This document shows, piece by piece, positions 9,835 through 17,101 of a stretch of DNA of 20,495 bases (position 1 is its first letter; each line of letters begins with the position of its first letter). The position numbers and the translations under genes were made by a program. The DNA comes from Acidimicrobiia bacterium. GTDB lineage: Bacteria; Actinomycetota; Acidimicrobiia; Acidimicrobiales; Aldehydirespiratoraceae. The DNA lies in assembly GCA_022824605.1 (NCBI GenBank), contig JAJDZO010000164.1, positions 1-20,495 on the forward strand, written 5' to 3'. The notes below the pieces were generated by a model that worked only from the letters and a program-made list of their open reading frames with translations, made no database searches and was not told where the DNA came from.

Positions 9835-10610
9835 CGCAGACCTCCGCACAAGACGGCGGCGCGGGATCCCGGGCGGCGTTCGACCGCGAGACGCTGCTCT
9901 TCGAGCAGTGGCGCGAGCAGTTCGAGCGGGACGGCGAGGCGTCCGCCATCCCGGCGGCAACCGTGGTCGTGCTGCGCGACGGCCCCGCGGGCCCCGAGTC
10001 GCTGATGCTGCGCAAGAACTCGCGGCTCGCCTTCGGCGGTATGTGGGTGTTCCCCGGGGGCCGGATCGACGATGGAGACTACGACAGCGCCGGCGACCTC
10101 ATCACGGCCGCACGCAATGCCGCCGTCCGAGAGGCTCACGAGGAGGCATCCATCGTGCTCGACGCGGTGAGCCTGGTGCACTTCTCGTTCTGGCTCCCGC
10201 CGCCGATCACGCCCAAGCGCTTCGCCACCTGGTTCTTCGCGGCCCGGGCCCCGGCGACCGAGGTGGCCGTCGACGACGGCGAGATAACCCACCACGAGTG
10301 GATGACCCCGGCCGGGGCCATACGACGCCGCGCCGCCGGAGAGATCGAGTTGATCGCCCCAACGTGGGTGACGCTGCACACCCTCAGCGGCTATTCGACG
10401 GTGGCCGACGCACTCGACGGTCTGAGCCGGCGTCGCCCCCGCCGCTACGAGACCCGACTCGGCACCGGCGAGCACGGGCCAGTGTCGATGTGGCACGGCG
10501 ACGCCGGTTTTGCAACCGGCGATCCCTCGCTGCCGGGTCCCCGCCACCGCCTGGAGATGACCCCCGACGGCTACCGGTTCGACGAGTCCGGCTACCGCGA
10601 CCCTGCCTAG
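9831..10610 (+). CDS. Nudix hydrolase, NUDT19-like, with altered Nudix box
   Basis: A 259-residue Nudix protein. The strand PAATVVVLRD (41-50) leads to LMLRKNSRLAFGGMWVFPGG (58-77), related to CoA-pyrophosphatase signatures, and then the catalytic helix AAVREAHEEASI (97-108). Metal-binding Glu101, Glu104 and Glu105 are present. The usual Gly of REUXEEXGU is Ser107, and about nine extra residues separate the GG from the helix, as in NUDT19-type enzymes. The following block (SFWLPPPITPKRFATWFFAARAP) is typical of this subfamily. The likely reaction is hydrolysis of a diphosphate such as CoA or an acyl-CoA to 4'-phosphopantetheine and 3',5'-ADP; that substrate is inference from similarity and the coupled CoA-transferase. 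The GTG start overlaps the upstream stop by four bases. A C-terminal tail of about 60 residues has no motif that I recognise. Confidence 0.85.
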   Translation: MTQTSAQDGGAGSRAAFDRETLLFEQWREQFERDGEASAIPAATVVVLRDGPAGPESLMLRKNSRLAFGGMWVFPGGRIDDGDYDSAGDLITAARNAAVREAHEEASIVLDAVSLVHFSFWLPPPITPKRFATWFFAARAPATEVAVDDGEITHHEWMTPAGAIRRRAAGEIELIAPTWVTLHTLSGYSTVADALDGLSRRRPRRYETRLGTGEHGPVSMWHGDAGFATGDPSLPGPRHRLEMTPDGYRFDESGYRDPA

Positions 10611-10701
10611 CAAGCCGAGTCGTTGGCTCCTGGCAATGACCAGATGAGGTCCGCCGAGGCATCCACCTGAACTACTGTCGATTCTCCACCTGTGCGCCCT
10701 C

Positions 10702-11604
10702 TTATTTCACAGAAGTTCGCAACAGGTCCTCTATCAGCGCGGCCAACTCCAAGGGGCGGTCGCCTTGGATCGAGTGGCCCGCGCCGTCCACCACCTCGTG
10801 GACCGATGCCGGCAGCCGCCGCATCCACTCGGCCACGTCGGCTTCGTCGACCACACTCCAGGCACCGCCCTGCCACAGCGCGGTCGGAGCCGCGACGGCC
10901 GAGACCTTCTCCCACAGATCCTCGAATCCGGCCTCGGTACGGCCACCGCGCGGGCGGTCCCGGGTGCGGTCGTAGTTCCAGGTCCAGCGGCCGTCATCGG
11001 TCTCGTGGGCGTTGTGCAGCACACCCCGGCGCAGCGACGAACGGCTGCGGGTGGGGTTGTGCTCGATGGTGCGGTCCAGGATCGCCTCGAAGCTGTCGAA
11101 GTACTCGGGTCCGTCGATGAACGCGATGATGGGCTCGGCCTTCTTGCGGTCGGTCCCCGGCGTGACGTCCACTACACCCAGCCGCCGCACGAGGCTCGGA
11201 TAGCCGGCAGCCAGGCAGATGGCGGTCAGTCCGCCCAGTGACATGCCCACCACGGCCTCGGCTGCGGGGGCGAGCGCCTCGACCGCGACGGCCACATCGT
11301 CAGCCATCGACACCGGCCCGTAGTCGTGGCCGGGCCGGTGGTCGGAGCGCCCGTGGCCAGGCAGGTCCACCGCCACCAGCGGCCGATCGAGCGCCAGGGC
11401 CACCGTGTCCCAGGTGTGGGCGTTCTGGGCGCCGCCGTGGATCAACACCAACTCCGGCTCGGCGGTTCCCCACACCAGCGCCGACAGCGCCAGCCCCGAC
11501 GGCAGCGGCACCGATTCACGGCGGACCGTCGGTGGGCCCGACCATTCGATCCCTTGCTCCGCCGCGTTCTCCGCGAACATCGCGAACTCGTCGTAGGCGA
11601 CCAT
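10702..11604 (-). CDS. alpha/beta-fold hydrolase
   Basis: A 300-residue alpha/beta hydrolase. The oxyanion HGG lies at 56-58 (VLIHGGAQNAHTWD), the turn LPGHGRSDHRPGHDYG at 81-96, and the nucleophile elbow VVGMSLGGL has Ser122. Probable triad partners are Asp253 (SVVDEADV) and His277 (DGAGHSIQGD). The family includes esterases, lactonases, C-C bond hydrolases and epoxide hydrolases; the HGG-HTWD form and cap region do not let me choose. No signal peptide is seen, so it should be cytoplasmic. It follows the ABC permease on the same strand with only nine bases between, yet has its own leaderless-type promoter (TAACAT) overlapping the permease stop codon. It could therefore be expressed both with the exporter and alone. 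It is convergent with the Nudix gene across about 90 bp lacking a clear terminator. Confidence 0.88.
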   Translation of the reverse strand: MVAYDEFAMFAENAAEQGIEWSGPPTVRRESVPLPSGLALSALVWGTAEPELVLIHGGAQNAHTWDTVALALDRPLVAVDLPGHGRSDHRPGHDYGPVSMADDVAVAVEALAPAAEAVVGMSLGGLTAICLAAGYPSLVRRLGVVDVTPGTDRKKAEPIIAFIDGPEYFDSFEAILDRTIEHNPTRSRSSLRRGVLHNAHETDDGRWTWNYDRTRDRPRGGRTEAGFEDLWEKVSAVAAPTALWQGGAWSVVDEADVAEWMRRLPASVHEVVDGAGHSIQGDRPLELAALIEDLLRTSVK

Positions 11605-11610
11605 CCGGCG

Positions 11611-11616
11611 ATGTTA
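11611..11616 (-). promoter_or_regulatory. -10 hexamer TAACAT, leaderless promoter overlapping a stop codon
   Basis: On the minus strand TAACAT is followed by six bases and then ATG 11604. Its first three bases are the TAA stop of the ABC permease gene, so the promoter and the end of the upstream gene share sequence. Confidence 0.5.
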
Positions 11617-12426
11617 GGCAGCAGCCGCTCGGGTGCGGCGCCGAGAGGTGCGACCGGCGACCACCGGCGGTGCCCAGCTGAACCGTCGCGCCGCCACGGC
11701 CGCACCGACCGCCAGCCAGATCAGCATCACGCCGAGCCGGTGCCATTCGAACGCGGGCGCATCCGAGAACGGGTTCATGGCCTCACCGAAGGCCAACCCG
11801 AAATGCTTGAGCGGGAAGATGTCACCGAGCAGGTCCAGCCAGCCGGGAGTGTCGGTGCCGAAGGGGACGAAGATGTTGGAGATGAAGGCGATCGGCAACA
11901 GGGTGGCGTTGGCCATCGGCACCGCGGTCGAAACCGACCGGGCCACCGACGCAAGCGCCAGGCCGAGCGCGGCGAACGACGCGGCCCCGACCACGAACGT
12001 GACGACCATGGCGGGAAGCTTGGCCGCCTCGATGTTCACTCCGTAGGCGGCCACGCCCAGGGTGACCATCGCCACCACGCCCAACGTCGCGACCCACACC
12101 CCCGACAGCACCACCCCGCCGAGATAGGCCCAAGCCGGCAGCGGCGTGCCTTTCACCCGCTTGAGAATGCCGAGCTCGCGGCGGCTGGCCAGGGTGACGC
12201 CGATGCCGGTGTAGGTGGACGACGCGGCCGCGTAAACGGCCAGACCGGGCGTGTAGAACTGGCTGCTGGTGACCCGCCCGTAGACGCTGTCGAAATCGTC
12301 GTTGCCGAAGATGGCGGTGAACAGCACCAGCATCAGGATCGGGAACACCAGCGAGAAGAAGGCGGCGATCGGCGTTCTCCAGAAGATGCGGTTCTGGATG
12401 CGCATACAGCGCCACAGCAGCCTCAT
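11614..12426 (-). CDS. ABC-2 type exporter, permease subunit
   Basis: A 270-residue membrane protein of the ABC-2 transporter family, with about six hydrophobic segments. It starts MRLLWRCMRIQNRIFWRTPIAAFFSLVFP, the usual cytoplasmic coupling helix and first TM helix. The middle carries LASRRELGILKRVKGTPLP, the conserved ABC-2 block between TM helices 2 and 3. The last loop reads FPLKHFGLAFGEAMNP, which fits DrrB/ABC-2 permeases. The C-terminus is basic and cytoplasmic. Its ATG overlaps the TGA of the ATPase gene by four bases (ATGA), so the two are translated together and should form one complex, probably dimeric. The substrate is unknown; related pairs export drugs, lipids or polysaccharides. 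Confidence 0.9.
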   Translation of the reverse strand: MRLLWRCMRIQNRIFWRTPIAAFFSLVFPILMLVLFTAIFGNDDFDSVYGRVTSSQFYTPGLAVYAAASSTYTGIGVTLASRRELGILKRVKGTPLPAWAYLGGVVLSGVWVATLGVVAMVTLGVAAYGVNIEAAKLPAMVVTFVVGAASFAALGLALASVARSVSTAVPMANATLLPIAFISNIFVPFGTDTPGWLDLLGDIFPLKHFGLAFGEAMNPFSDAPAFEWHRLGVMLIWLAVGAAVAARRFSWAPPVVAGRTSRRRTRAAAA

Positions 12427-13364
12427 GGCTTCGGGTCCGGATCGGGTAGTGCCTCGGGGCGGTCGCCCTCGACCAGGCTCAGGTAGACGTCCTCGAGGCT
12501 CGGAGTCGACACGGTCAGTCCCGCAAGCTCCAGCCCGCGCTCGGTCGCCCAGCCCGTCACATGGGCCAGGTCGGCGGTGGGAGCATCGGTGTTGATCTCG
12601 ATGTGGCGGTCGCGTCCGACGATGTCACCGGAGATCGGGCCCAGCAGATCGCTCACCGGCTCCGTGCTGTCGGGCACGCTGAAGCGGATCAACGCCGAGC
12701 CTGCCCGAGCCCGCAGCTCCGCCGGCGTGCCTTCGGCCACGATGCGGCCGTTGGCCAGCACAGCCACACGGTCGGCCAGGGTCTCGGACTCGTCGAGGTA
12801 GTGGGTGGTCAACAGCACGGCCCGCTGCTGCGACGCCAGTCGTTCCACCAGTTCCCAGCCCCGCCGACGAGCCGCGGGATCGAAGCCGGTGGTCGGCTCA
12901 TCGAGGAACACCACGTCGGGGTCGCCCACGAGCCCGAGGGCCATGTCGATGCGGCGCTGCTGCCCCCCCGACAGGGTGGATATGCGTGCGTCGGCCTTCT
13001 CACCCAGCTCCACCATCTCGATCAGTTCGCCGGTCGGCACCGGGCGCGAGTAGGCCGCGCCGTAGAACTCGAGCGCCTCACGCACCGTCAGTTCGGGGTC
13101 GATGCCCGAGGACTGCAACACGATGCCGATCCGGTCGCGGAAGGAGGCGCCCGCTGACTCCGGGTCGGTGTCGAGCACCCGCACGGTTCCCGAGGTGCGG
13201 CTGCGGTGCCCCTCCAGGATCTCCACGGTGGTGGACTTGCCCGCTCCGTTCGGGCCGAGCAGGGCGAACACCTCGCCCTGCTGCACCTCGAACGACACGC
13301 CGTCGTCGGCACGACACGACCCGTTATCCTTCACAAGTTCGCTGACAGCCACCGCCGGACTCAT
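12423..13364 (-). CDS. ABC-2 type exporter, ATP-binding subunit (DrrA/CcmA-like)
   Basis: A 313-residue ABC ATPase. Walker A GPNGAGKST, the Q-loop region GIVLQSSGIDPELTVREAL, signature LSGGQQRR, Walker B VVFLDEPTTGFDP and the switch His in LLTTHYLDE are all intact. About 80 C-terminal residues after ELRARAG form the extra domain seen in DrrA-type exporters and end at SLEDVYLSLVEG. The start is taken as ATG 13364; an in-frame GTG at 13373 is upstream, but a TAGCGT -10 lies so that transcription should begin within a base or two of the ATG. It is divergent from the DUF2007-like gene with only 41 bases between starts. It powers the permease encoded immediately downstream. Confidence 0.92.
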   Translation of the reverse strand: MSPAVAVSELVKDNGSCRADDGVSFEVQQGEVFALLGPNGAGKSTTVEILEGHRSRTSGTVRVLDTDPESAGASFRDRIGIVLQSSGIDPELTVREALEFYGAAYSRPVPTGELIEMVELGEKADARISTLSGGQQRRIDMALGLVGDPDVVFLDEPTTGFDPAARRRGWELVERLASQQRAVLLTTHYLDESETLADRVAVLANGRIVAEGTPAELRARAGSALIRFSVPDSTEPVSDLLGPISGDIVGRDRHIEINTDAPTADLAHVTGWATERGLELAGLTVSTPSLEDVYLSLVEGDRPEALPDPDPKP

Positions 13365-13371
13365 GCGCGCC

Positions 13372-13377
13372 ACGCTA
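13372..13377 (-). promoter_or_regulatory. -10 hexamer TAGCGT for the ABC exporter operon
   Basis: On the minus strand TAGCGT (TANNNT) is followed by seven bases and then ATG 13364. This places transcription start at or one base before the start codon. No Shine-Dalgarno is present. Confidence 0.45.
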
Positions 13378-13393
13378 TCGGTGCCCGGAGTGG

Positions 13394-13399
13394 CACGAT
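13394..13399 (+). promoter_or_regulatory. possible -10 CACGAT for the DUF2007-like gene
   Basis: CACGAT is followed by six bases and then GTG 13406, the spacing seen at the other leaderless starts here, with C in place of the first T. It argues for GTG 13406 over ATG 13400. It lies about 17 bp from the opposite-strand -10 of the exporter operon. Confidence 0.35.
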
Positions 13400-13405
13400 A
13401 TGGGG

Positions 13406-13795
13406 GTGAAACCTCTTCCAGGGATGGTCCCCCTCGCCGAGTACGCCAACCGCTGGGAGGCTCATGTGGCCAAGGCCCGCCTGCAGGAGGCGGGCTTCGA
13501 GGCCACGGTGCTGGTGGATCCGGCCTCCGAGGTAGCCCCCCACCACGTCACTCACCGGCTGGCCGTGCTGGTGGTGCGAGCCGAGGTTGAGGACCGGGCC
13601 GCCGAGGTTCTCGGACTGGCACATCCCGATGTGGAGGCCGAGCGCCTCGACGCCGCCTTCCACCAGCGTCGCTTCGCCGACCGGCCCGCATGGGTCCGCT
13701 ACCTCACCTGGATCCTGATCATCGCCATACCGGGTCCGATCGCGGTTGCCGGCCTGTGGATGACGTGGCAATTGCTGCGAAGCCTGTTCCCGTGA
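13406..13795 (+). CDS. DUF2007-like domain protein with C-terminal TM helix
   Basis: A 129-residue protein (131 if the ATG at 13400 is used). Residues about 5-70 resemble the DUF2007 putative signal-transducing domain: a LAEYANRWEAHVAKARLQEAGFEATVL helix-strand pattern followed by RLAVLVVRAEVEDRAAEVL. The C-terminal part has one long hydrophobic helix (YLTWILIIAIPGPIAVAGLWMTW in outline) and a short tail. The soluble domain would face the cytoplasm from the inner membrane side. The biochemical role of this family is not established. It stands alone between the exporter (divergent) and the SDR, so context gives little help. DUF2007 assignment is from remembered pattern and is moderately sure. 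Confidence 0.65.
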   Translation: MKPLPGMVPLAEYANRWEAHVAKARLQEAGFEATVLVDPASEVAPHHVTHRLAVLVVRAEVEDRAAEVLGLAHPDVEAERLDAAFHQRRFADRPAWVRYLTWILIIAIPGPIAVAGLWMTWQLLRSLFP

Positions 13796-13891
13796 CCTGC
13801 CCCGCCCTCAACACACGACGACGCCGCTATGCCCTCCGATCCCATCGACCCTCGACCGTTGAACATTCTCGACGGCGGCGCCGAGACCACC

Positions 13892-13897
13892 TAGCCT
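13892..13897 (+). promoter_or_regulatory. candidate -10 TAGCCT for the SDR gene
   Basis: TAGCCT fits TANNNT and lies about 54 bases before ATG 13951, giving a leader of about 47 bases. The SDR has a good Shine-Dalgarno, as expected for a leadered transcript. Confidence 0.3.
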
Positions 13898-13950
13898 TCA
13901 CCCCGGCCTGAGCCGACCGCCCACCAGCCCAGACCGCAAGGAGCCTTGCC

Positions 13951-14778
13951 ATGCCGGAGTCCTCATCGAAGCTGTTCAACTACGCAGGCAAGAAGGTGGT
14001 GCTCACCGGGGGCGCCAGCGGCGTGGGCGCGGCCGCGGTGGAGTTGCTGGCGGAGGCAGGCTGCACCGACCTCACGGTGATCGACCGCAACGAGCCCACC
14101 GGTGCGGCCACCGCCTATGTGGCCGCCGACCTGAGCGACCCCGACTCCATCGACGCCGCCTGCGAAGCCATCGGCGGCGGCACCGATGTGCTGTTCAACA
14201 ACGCGGGCGTGGCCGGGGTGCACCCCTCCGACTTCGTGCTGCGGGTCAACTACCTGGGGCTTCGCCGCCTCAGCGAGGGTCTGCTGCCCACCATGAACCG
14301 GGGCGGAGCCATCGTCAACACCGCGTCGGTGGCCGGGCAGCGCTGGCCGCAGAACCTCAACGAGATCCTGGAGCTGATCGCCGTCGACGGTTGGGACGAG
14401 GCGCTCGGGTGGATCGCGGACCACGGCGAGCTGGTCGATCCCACGCCCTATGAGTTCTCCAAAGAGGTGGCCCAGGTTTGGACCATGTACGGCTCGCGCC
14501 GCAGCTACCTCGACTTCGGCGTGCGCACCAACAGCGTGTGCCCCGGCGTGATCGACACTCCTCTGCTGCACGACTTCCGCCGCCACCTCACCGAGAAGGT
14601 GATCGACTGGATGGTCGACCAGTCCGCCGGCATCCTCACCCCCGCCGAGATCGCCGCCGCGCTGCTGATGCTCGGAACCGACGCCAGTGCAGCCATGAAC
14701 GGCCACAATCTGGTCGTCGACCACGGGTTCATGGGCTGGTTCAACACCAATCAGGTCGACTTCGCCGGCCTGGCCTGA
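13951..14778 (+). CDS. short-chain dehydrogenase/reductase, 3-alpha-hydroxysteroid dehydrogenase-like
   Basis: A 275-residue SDR. The Rossmann nucleotide motif TGGASGVG sits at 19-26, NNAGVAG follows in the centre, the catalytic Ser is in NTASVAG, and the catalytic Tyr-X3-Lys is YEFSK. About 40 residues lie between that Ser and Tyr, many more than in classical SDRs. This long loop, together with VNYLGLRRLSEGLLPTM, resembles bacterial 3-alpha-hydroxysteroid dehydrogenase/carbonyl reductase. Oxidoreduction of a steroid or other cyclic alcohol with NAD(P) is therefore likely; the true substrate is not known. An acidic residue (IDRNEP) at the end of strand 2 suggests preference for NAD(H). AAGGAG (about 13938-13943) is a strong Shine-Dalgarno before ATG 13951. 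Confidence 0.88.
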   Translation: MPESSSKLFNYAGKKVVLTGGASGVGAAAVELLAEAGCTDLTVIDRNEPTGAATAYVAADLSDPDSIDAACEAIGGGTDVLFNNAGVAGVHPSDFVLRVNYLGLRRLSEGLLPTMNRGGAIVNTASVAGQRWPQNLNEILELIAVDGWDEALGWIADHGELVDPTPYEFSKEVAQVWTMYGSRRSYLDFGVRTNSVCPGVIDTPLLHDFRRHLTEKVIDWMVDQSAGILTPAEIAAALLMLGTDASAAMNGHNLVVDHGFMGWFNTNQVDFAGLA

Positions 14779-14791
14779 CCGTGTGACCGGC

Positions 14792-14814
14792 GGCGGCCCC
14801 GTTCAGAAGCCGCC
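14792..14814. terminator. possible bidirectional hairpin between convergent genes
   Basis: GGCGGC (14792-14797) and GCCGCC (14809-14814) form a six-pair GC stem with an 11-base loop, between the stops of the SDR (14778) and the CMD-family gene (14823). No T-run follows on either strand, so rho-independent function is uncertain. Confidence 0.3.
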
Positions 14815-14822
14815 CCGCACCT

Positions 14823-15371
14823 TCACCGATCGACGGAGTCGTCGGGCTCTGCGAGGTTGATGATGAAGGCGAGCAGGGTGTAGTAGCCCACCAGGGTGCT
14901 CAACTCCACCACCCCGGCGGTGCCCAGCCGCTCGGCTGCGGAGGCGTACGTGGCGTCGGACACTCTTGAGGTGGCGCACAACTCCCGCACGAATCCGACT
15001 ATCACGTCGTCGGGGGCCTGAATGGTGCCGCCAGGGTCTCGTAAGGCCGTGATCGTGTCGTCAGCCACACCGGCAGTCCGGGCCAGCCCGATGTGGCTGT
15101 CCCACTCGAAGCCGCAGGCATGCACGACAGATGTTGCGAGGATCGCCAGCTCCCGGTCGTGGTCGCTCAGCGCGCCCTCGTAGCGGATCTGATGGCCCAG
15201 CTCCGCCGCGGGCCGGGCCATCTCGGGCAGATGCAACAGCACCTCATAGGGGCGGATCATCGTGCCGCGGCTCTCGACGATCCAGTCGAACACGGCTTGC
15301 TGGGATTCGCTGAGACCGCTCCGGTTGGTGAGTAGCGGTGGTCGGTCGGTGTGGGGGATCGGGGATGTCAT
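14823..15371 (-). CDS. carboxymuconolactone decarboxylase (CMD)-family protein
   Basis: A 182-residue protein starting at ATG 15371; the open frame extends much further upstream but the upstream part has no family pattern. The core is a CMD/AhpD-like helical domain. LPEMARPAAELGHQIRYEGALSDHDRELAIL leads to VHACGFEWDSHIGLARTAGVADDTI, the Cys-X2-Glu-Trp-X2-His form of the active-site helix. The second cysteine of the AhpD CXXC is absent, so peroxidase activity like AhpD is not expected. The family includes gamma-carboxymuconolactone decarboxylase and many uncharacterised relatives in aromatic and steroid catabolism. TCTAAT (15383-15378) lies six bases before the ATG, a loose match to the leaderless -10. 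It is convergent to the SDR and divergent from the amidohydrolase. Confidence 0.8.
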   Translation of the reverse strand: MTSPIPHTDRPPLLTNRSGLSESQQAVFDWIVESRGTMIRPYEVLLHLPEMARPAAELGHQIRYEGALSDHDRELAILATSVVHACGFEWDSHIGLARTAGVADDTITALRDPGGTIQAPDDVIVGFVRELCATSRVSDATYASAAERLGTAGVVELSTLVGYYTLLAFIINLAEPDDSVDR

Positions 15372-15499
15372 GAACCCATTAGACCGTGCGCCGGCAGGTG
15401 CGTGCCAGTCGCGTCGGGGCGCTGGGCGCGCCGAACCTAAGAAGGCGAGGCGTGCTCGGCCCCGCGGCCTCCGAGTCGAATCGTGGCCGAGTGCCGCGG

Positions 15500-15505
15500 T
15501 ATGGT
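15500..15505 (+). promoter_or_regulatory. -10 hexamer TATGGT for the amidohydrolase gene
   Basis: TATGGT fits TANNNT and would start a transcript near 15512, leaving a leader of about 26 bases that contains the Shine-Dalgarno AGGAGG just before ATG 15538. Confidence 0.4.
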
Positions 15506-15537
15506 CGCCAACGGAATCCCGACACTCAGGAGGTGCC

Positions 15538-16962
15538 ATGAGTTCGTGGACCTTGATTAGCGGCGGAACCGTCATCGACGGCACCGGCTCTGCGGCGGTA
15601 CAGGACTGCTCGGTGCTGGTGAAGGACGACACCATCGAGGCGGTCGGCACCGATGTGGGCGACGAAACGGTGCCGCGCGGCGACGAGATCGTGCGCATCG
15701 ACGCCACCGGCAGGACCGTGATGCCGGGGCTGATCGACGCCCACTGCCACACGTCGTTCGGCGAGGCCCGCACGCAGGAGGAACAGGACCTGTACACCAG
15801 CCACGAACTGCGCACCCTGCGCTCGGCGTGGAATGTCACCAAGGTCCTGCGGGCCGGGGTGACCGGCATCTCCGACCCCGGTGGCAGCTACTTCATCGGT
15901 GTCGGCATCCGCGAGGGCATCGCGGAGGGTCTGGTCCAGGGGCCGCGGATGACCACCGCGGGCCGGTTCCTGTCCACCTTCAACGGCATCAGCGACTGGT
16001 ACCCGACGTCGGTGGGGTGTCCCGAATCGAGCATCGGCAAGGTGGTCAACACCGCCGACGAGATGGTCACCGAGGTCCGTCACCAGGTGAAGAACGGCGT
16101 CGACCTGATCAAGATCGGCGACAGCCCGCTGGGCGACTACGAGGCCTTCTCGGGAGACGAGATCAAGGCCATGTCCGACGCGGCGCACCGCCTCAACAAG
16201 CGCATCACCATGCACGCCCGCGGCTCCAACAACATCGACTCCGCAGTGGCGGCCGAGCTCGACTGGATCATGCACGGCAACTCCATGAGCGACGACACCA
16301 TCGAGCGGCTGGCCGACTCACAGATCCCGCTGGCCCCGGCGCTGCTGCTGCTGGGCAACCTCGGCGAGTACGGGGCGGCGGCCGGGGTTCCCGCCGGCAT
16401 GCGCAGCGCCTACTCCCGGCTGCTCGACCGCACCGCCGAGTGCCTCAACAAGGCCCGCGAGGCGGGGGTGCCGATCATCACCGGCACCGACACCGGCTTC
16501 GCGGCCACCCCCTACGGCGACTGGCACGCCCGGGAGCTCGAGTTGCTGATGCGCTATGCCGGGATGAGCGCTCTCGAGGCCATCAAGGCGGCCACCCACG
16601 ACTGCGCCGTCGTGCTCGGCGATGACAACGATGTGGGCTCATTGGCCGCGGGCAAGGGCGCCGACATCATCGTCGTCGACGGAGATCCGCTCGCCGACAT
16701 CCGGGCGCTGCAGGACAAGGCGCGCATCAGCACGGTGATGCTGCGCGGCGAGGTGCAGGTCTTCGACGACGAGGTGCTCTCCCAGCGTCGCCCCTACGAC
16801 CGGGCCCAGACCATCTGCCCGTCGGAGATCACCTACGACGTGGTGTTCAACGGCGGCAGCGCGATCCAGCCCGACCCACGCGACTTCGACACCAACGGCG
16901 ACCAGGAGCTTCTGGGCCAGCTCGATGAGTTGGCCCACGCAGCCTCCCAGGAAGCGAGCTAG
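15538..16962 (+). CDS. metal-dependent amidohydrolase (prolidase/imidazolonepropionase-like)
   Basis: A 474-residue amidohydrolase-superfamily enzyme. The small beta domain opens ISGGTVIDGTG and closes again near GADIIVVDGDPLADI. Metal ligands are visible: His69-X-His71 in IDAHCHTSF, Lys192 in LIKIGD (the likely carboxylated bridging lysine), His226 in TMHARG, His246 in IMHGNS, and Asp318 in TGTDTGF. That set indicates a binuclear-metal enzyme of the group containing Xaa-Pro dipeptidases and imidazolonepropionase-like hydrolases, acting on an amide, lactam or similar C-N bond. The substrate is unknown. No signal peptide is visible. A strong Shine-Dalgarno AGGAGG lies five bases before the ATG. 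The last 60 residues are an extension rich in acidic residues beyond the family core. Translation of the CMD upstream extension overlaps its 5' region antisense but is not a gene. Confidence 0.9.
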   Translation: MSSWTLISGGTVIDGTGSAAVQDCSVLVKDDTIEAVGTDVGDETVPRGDEIVRIDATGRTVMPGLIDAHCHTSFGEARTQEEQDLYTSHELRTLRSAWNVTKVLRAGVTGISDPGGSYFIGVGIREGIAEGLVQGPRMTTAGRFLSTFNGISDWYPTSVGCPESSIGKVVNTADEMVTEVRHQVKNGVDLIKIGDSPLGDYEAFSGDEIKAMSDAAHRLNKRITMHARGSNNIDSAVAAELDWIMHGNSMSDDTIERLADSQIPLAPALLLLGNLGEYGAAAGVPAGMRSAYSRLLDRTAECLNKAREAGVPIITGTDTGFAATPYGDWHARELELLMRYAGMSALEAIKAATHDCAVVLGDDNDVGSLAAGKGADIIVVDGDPLADIRALQDKARISTVMLRGEVQVFDDEVLSQRRPYDRAQTICPSEITYDVVFNGGSAIQPDPRDFDTNGDQELLGQLDELAHAASQEAS

Positions 16963-17005
16963 TGCCTCGGCCAGAACCATCCCCCGGGCATCGATCCGCC
17001 CGCCG

Positions 17006-17018
17006 GCAGGTTCCCTGC
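17006..17018. repeat. short GCAGG/CCTGC hairpin in spacer
   Basis: GCAGG and CCTGC flank a three-base loop (TTC) in the gap between the amidohydrolase and the alpha/beta hydrolase. A five-pair stem without a T-run is weak evidence for termination. Confidence 0.2.
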
Positions 17019-17101
17019 AGGTCAACGCCCGTTCTAAGCCCTACCCGGTGCGGGCTGGAGCGGCCGTTCGCTGAGCAGGCGGATCGAAGGCTGTTCCGGC
17101 C

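Noticed and set aside
10611..10701. Terminator hairpin between the convergent Nudix and hydrolase genes
   Set aside because: Only a five-pair stem with a wobble (GAGTC-GTT-GGCTC) could be formed and no T-run is present.
11766..11775. LexA-like box GAAC-GG-GTTC
   Set aside because: The spacing is two bases rather than four and it lies inside the permease coding region.
15372..15869. Upstream in-frame extension of the CMD-family ORF
   Set aside because: Has no family pattern and lies antisense to the amidohydrolase start; the CMD start at ATG 15371 fits the family length and promoter spacing.
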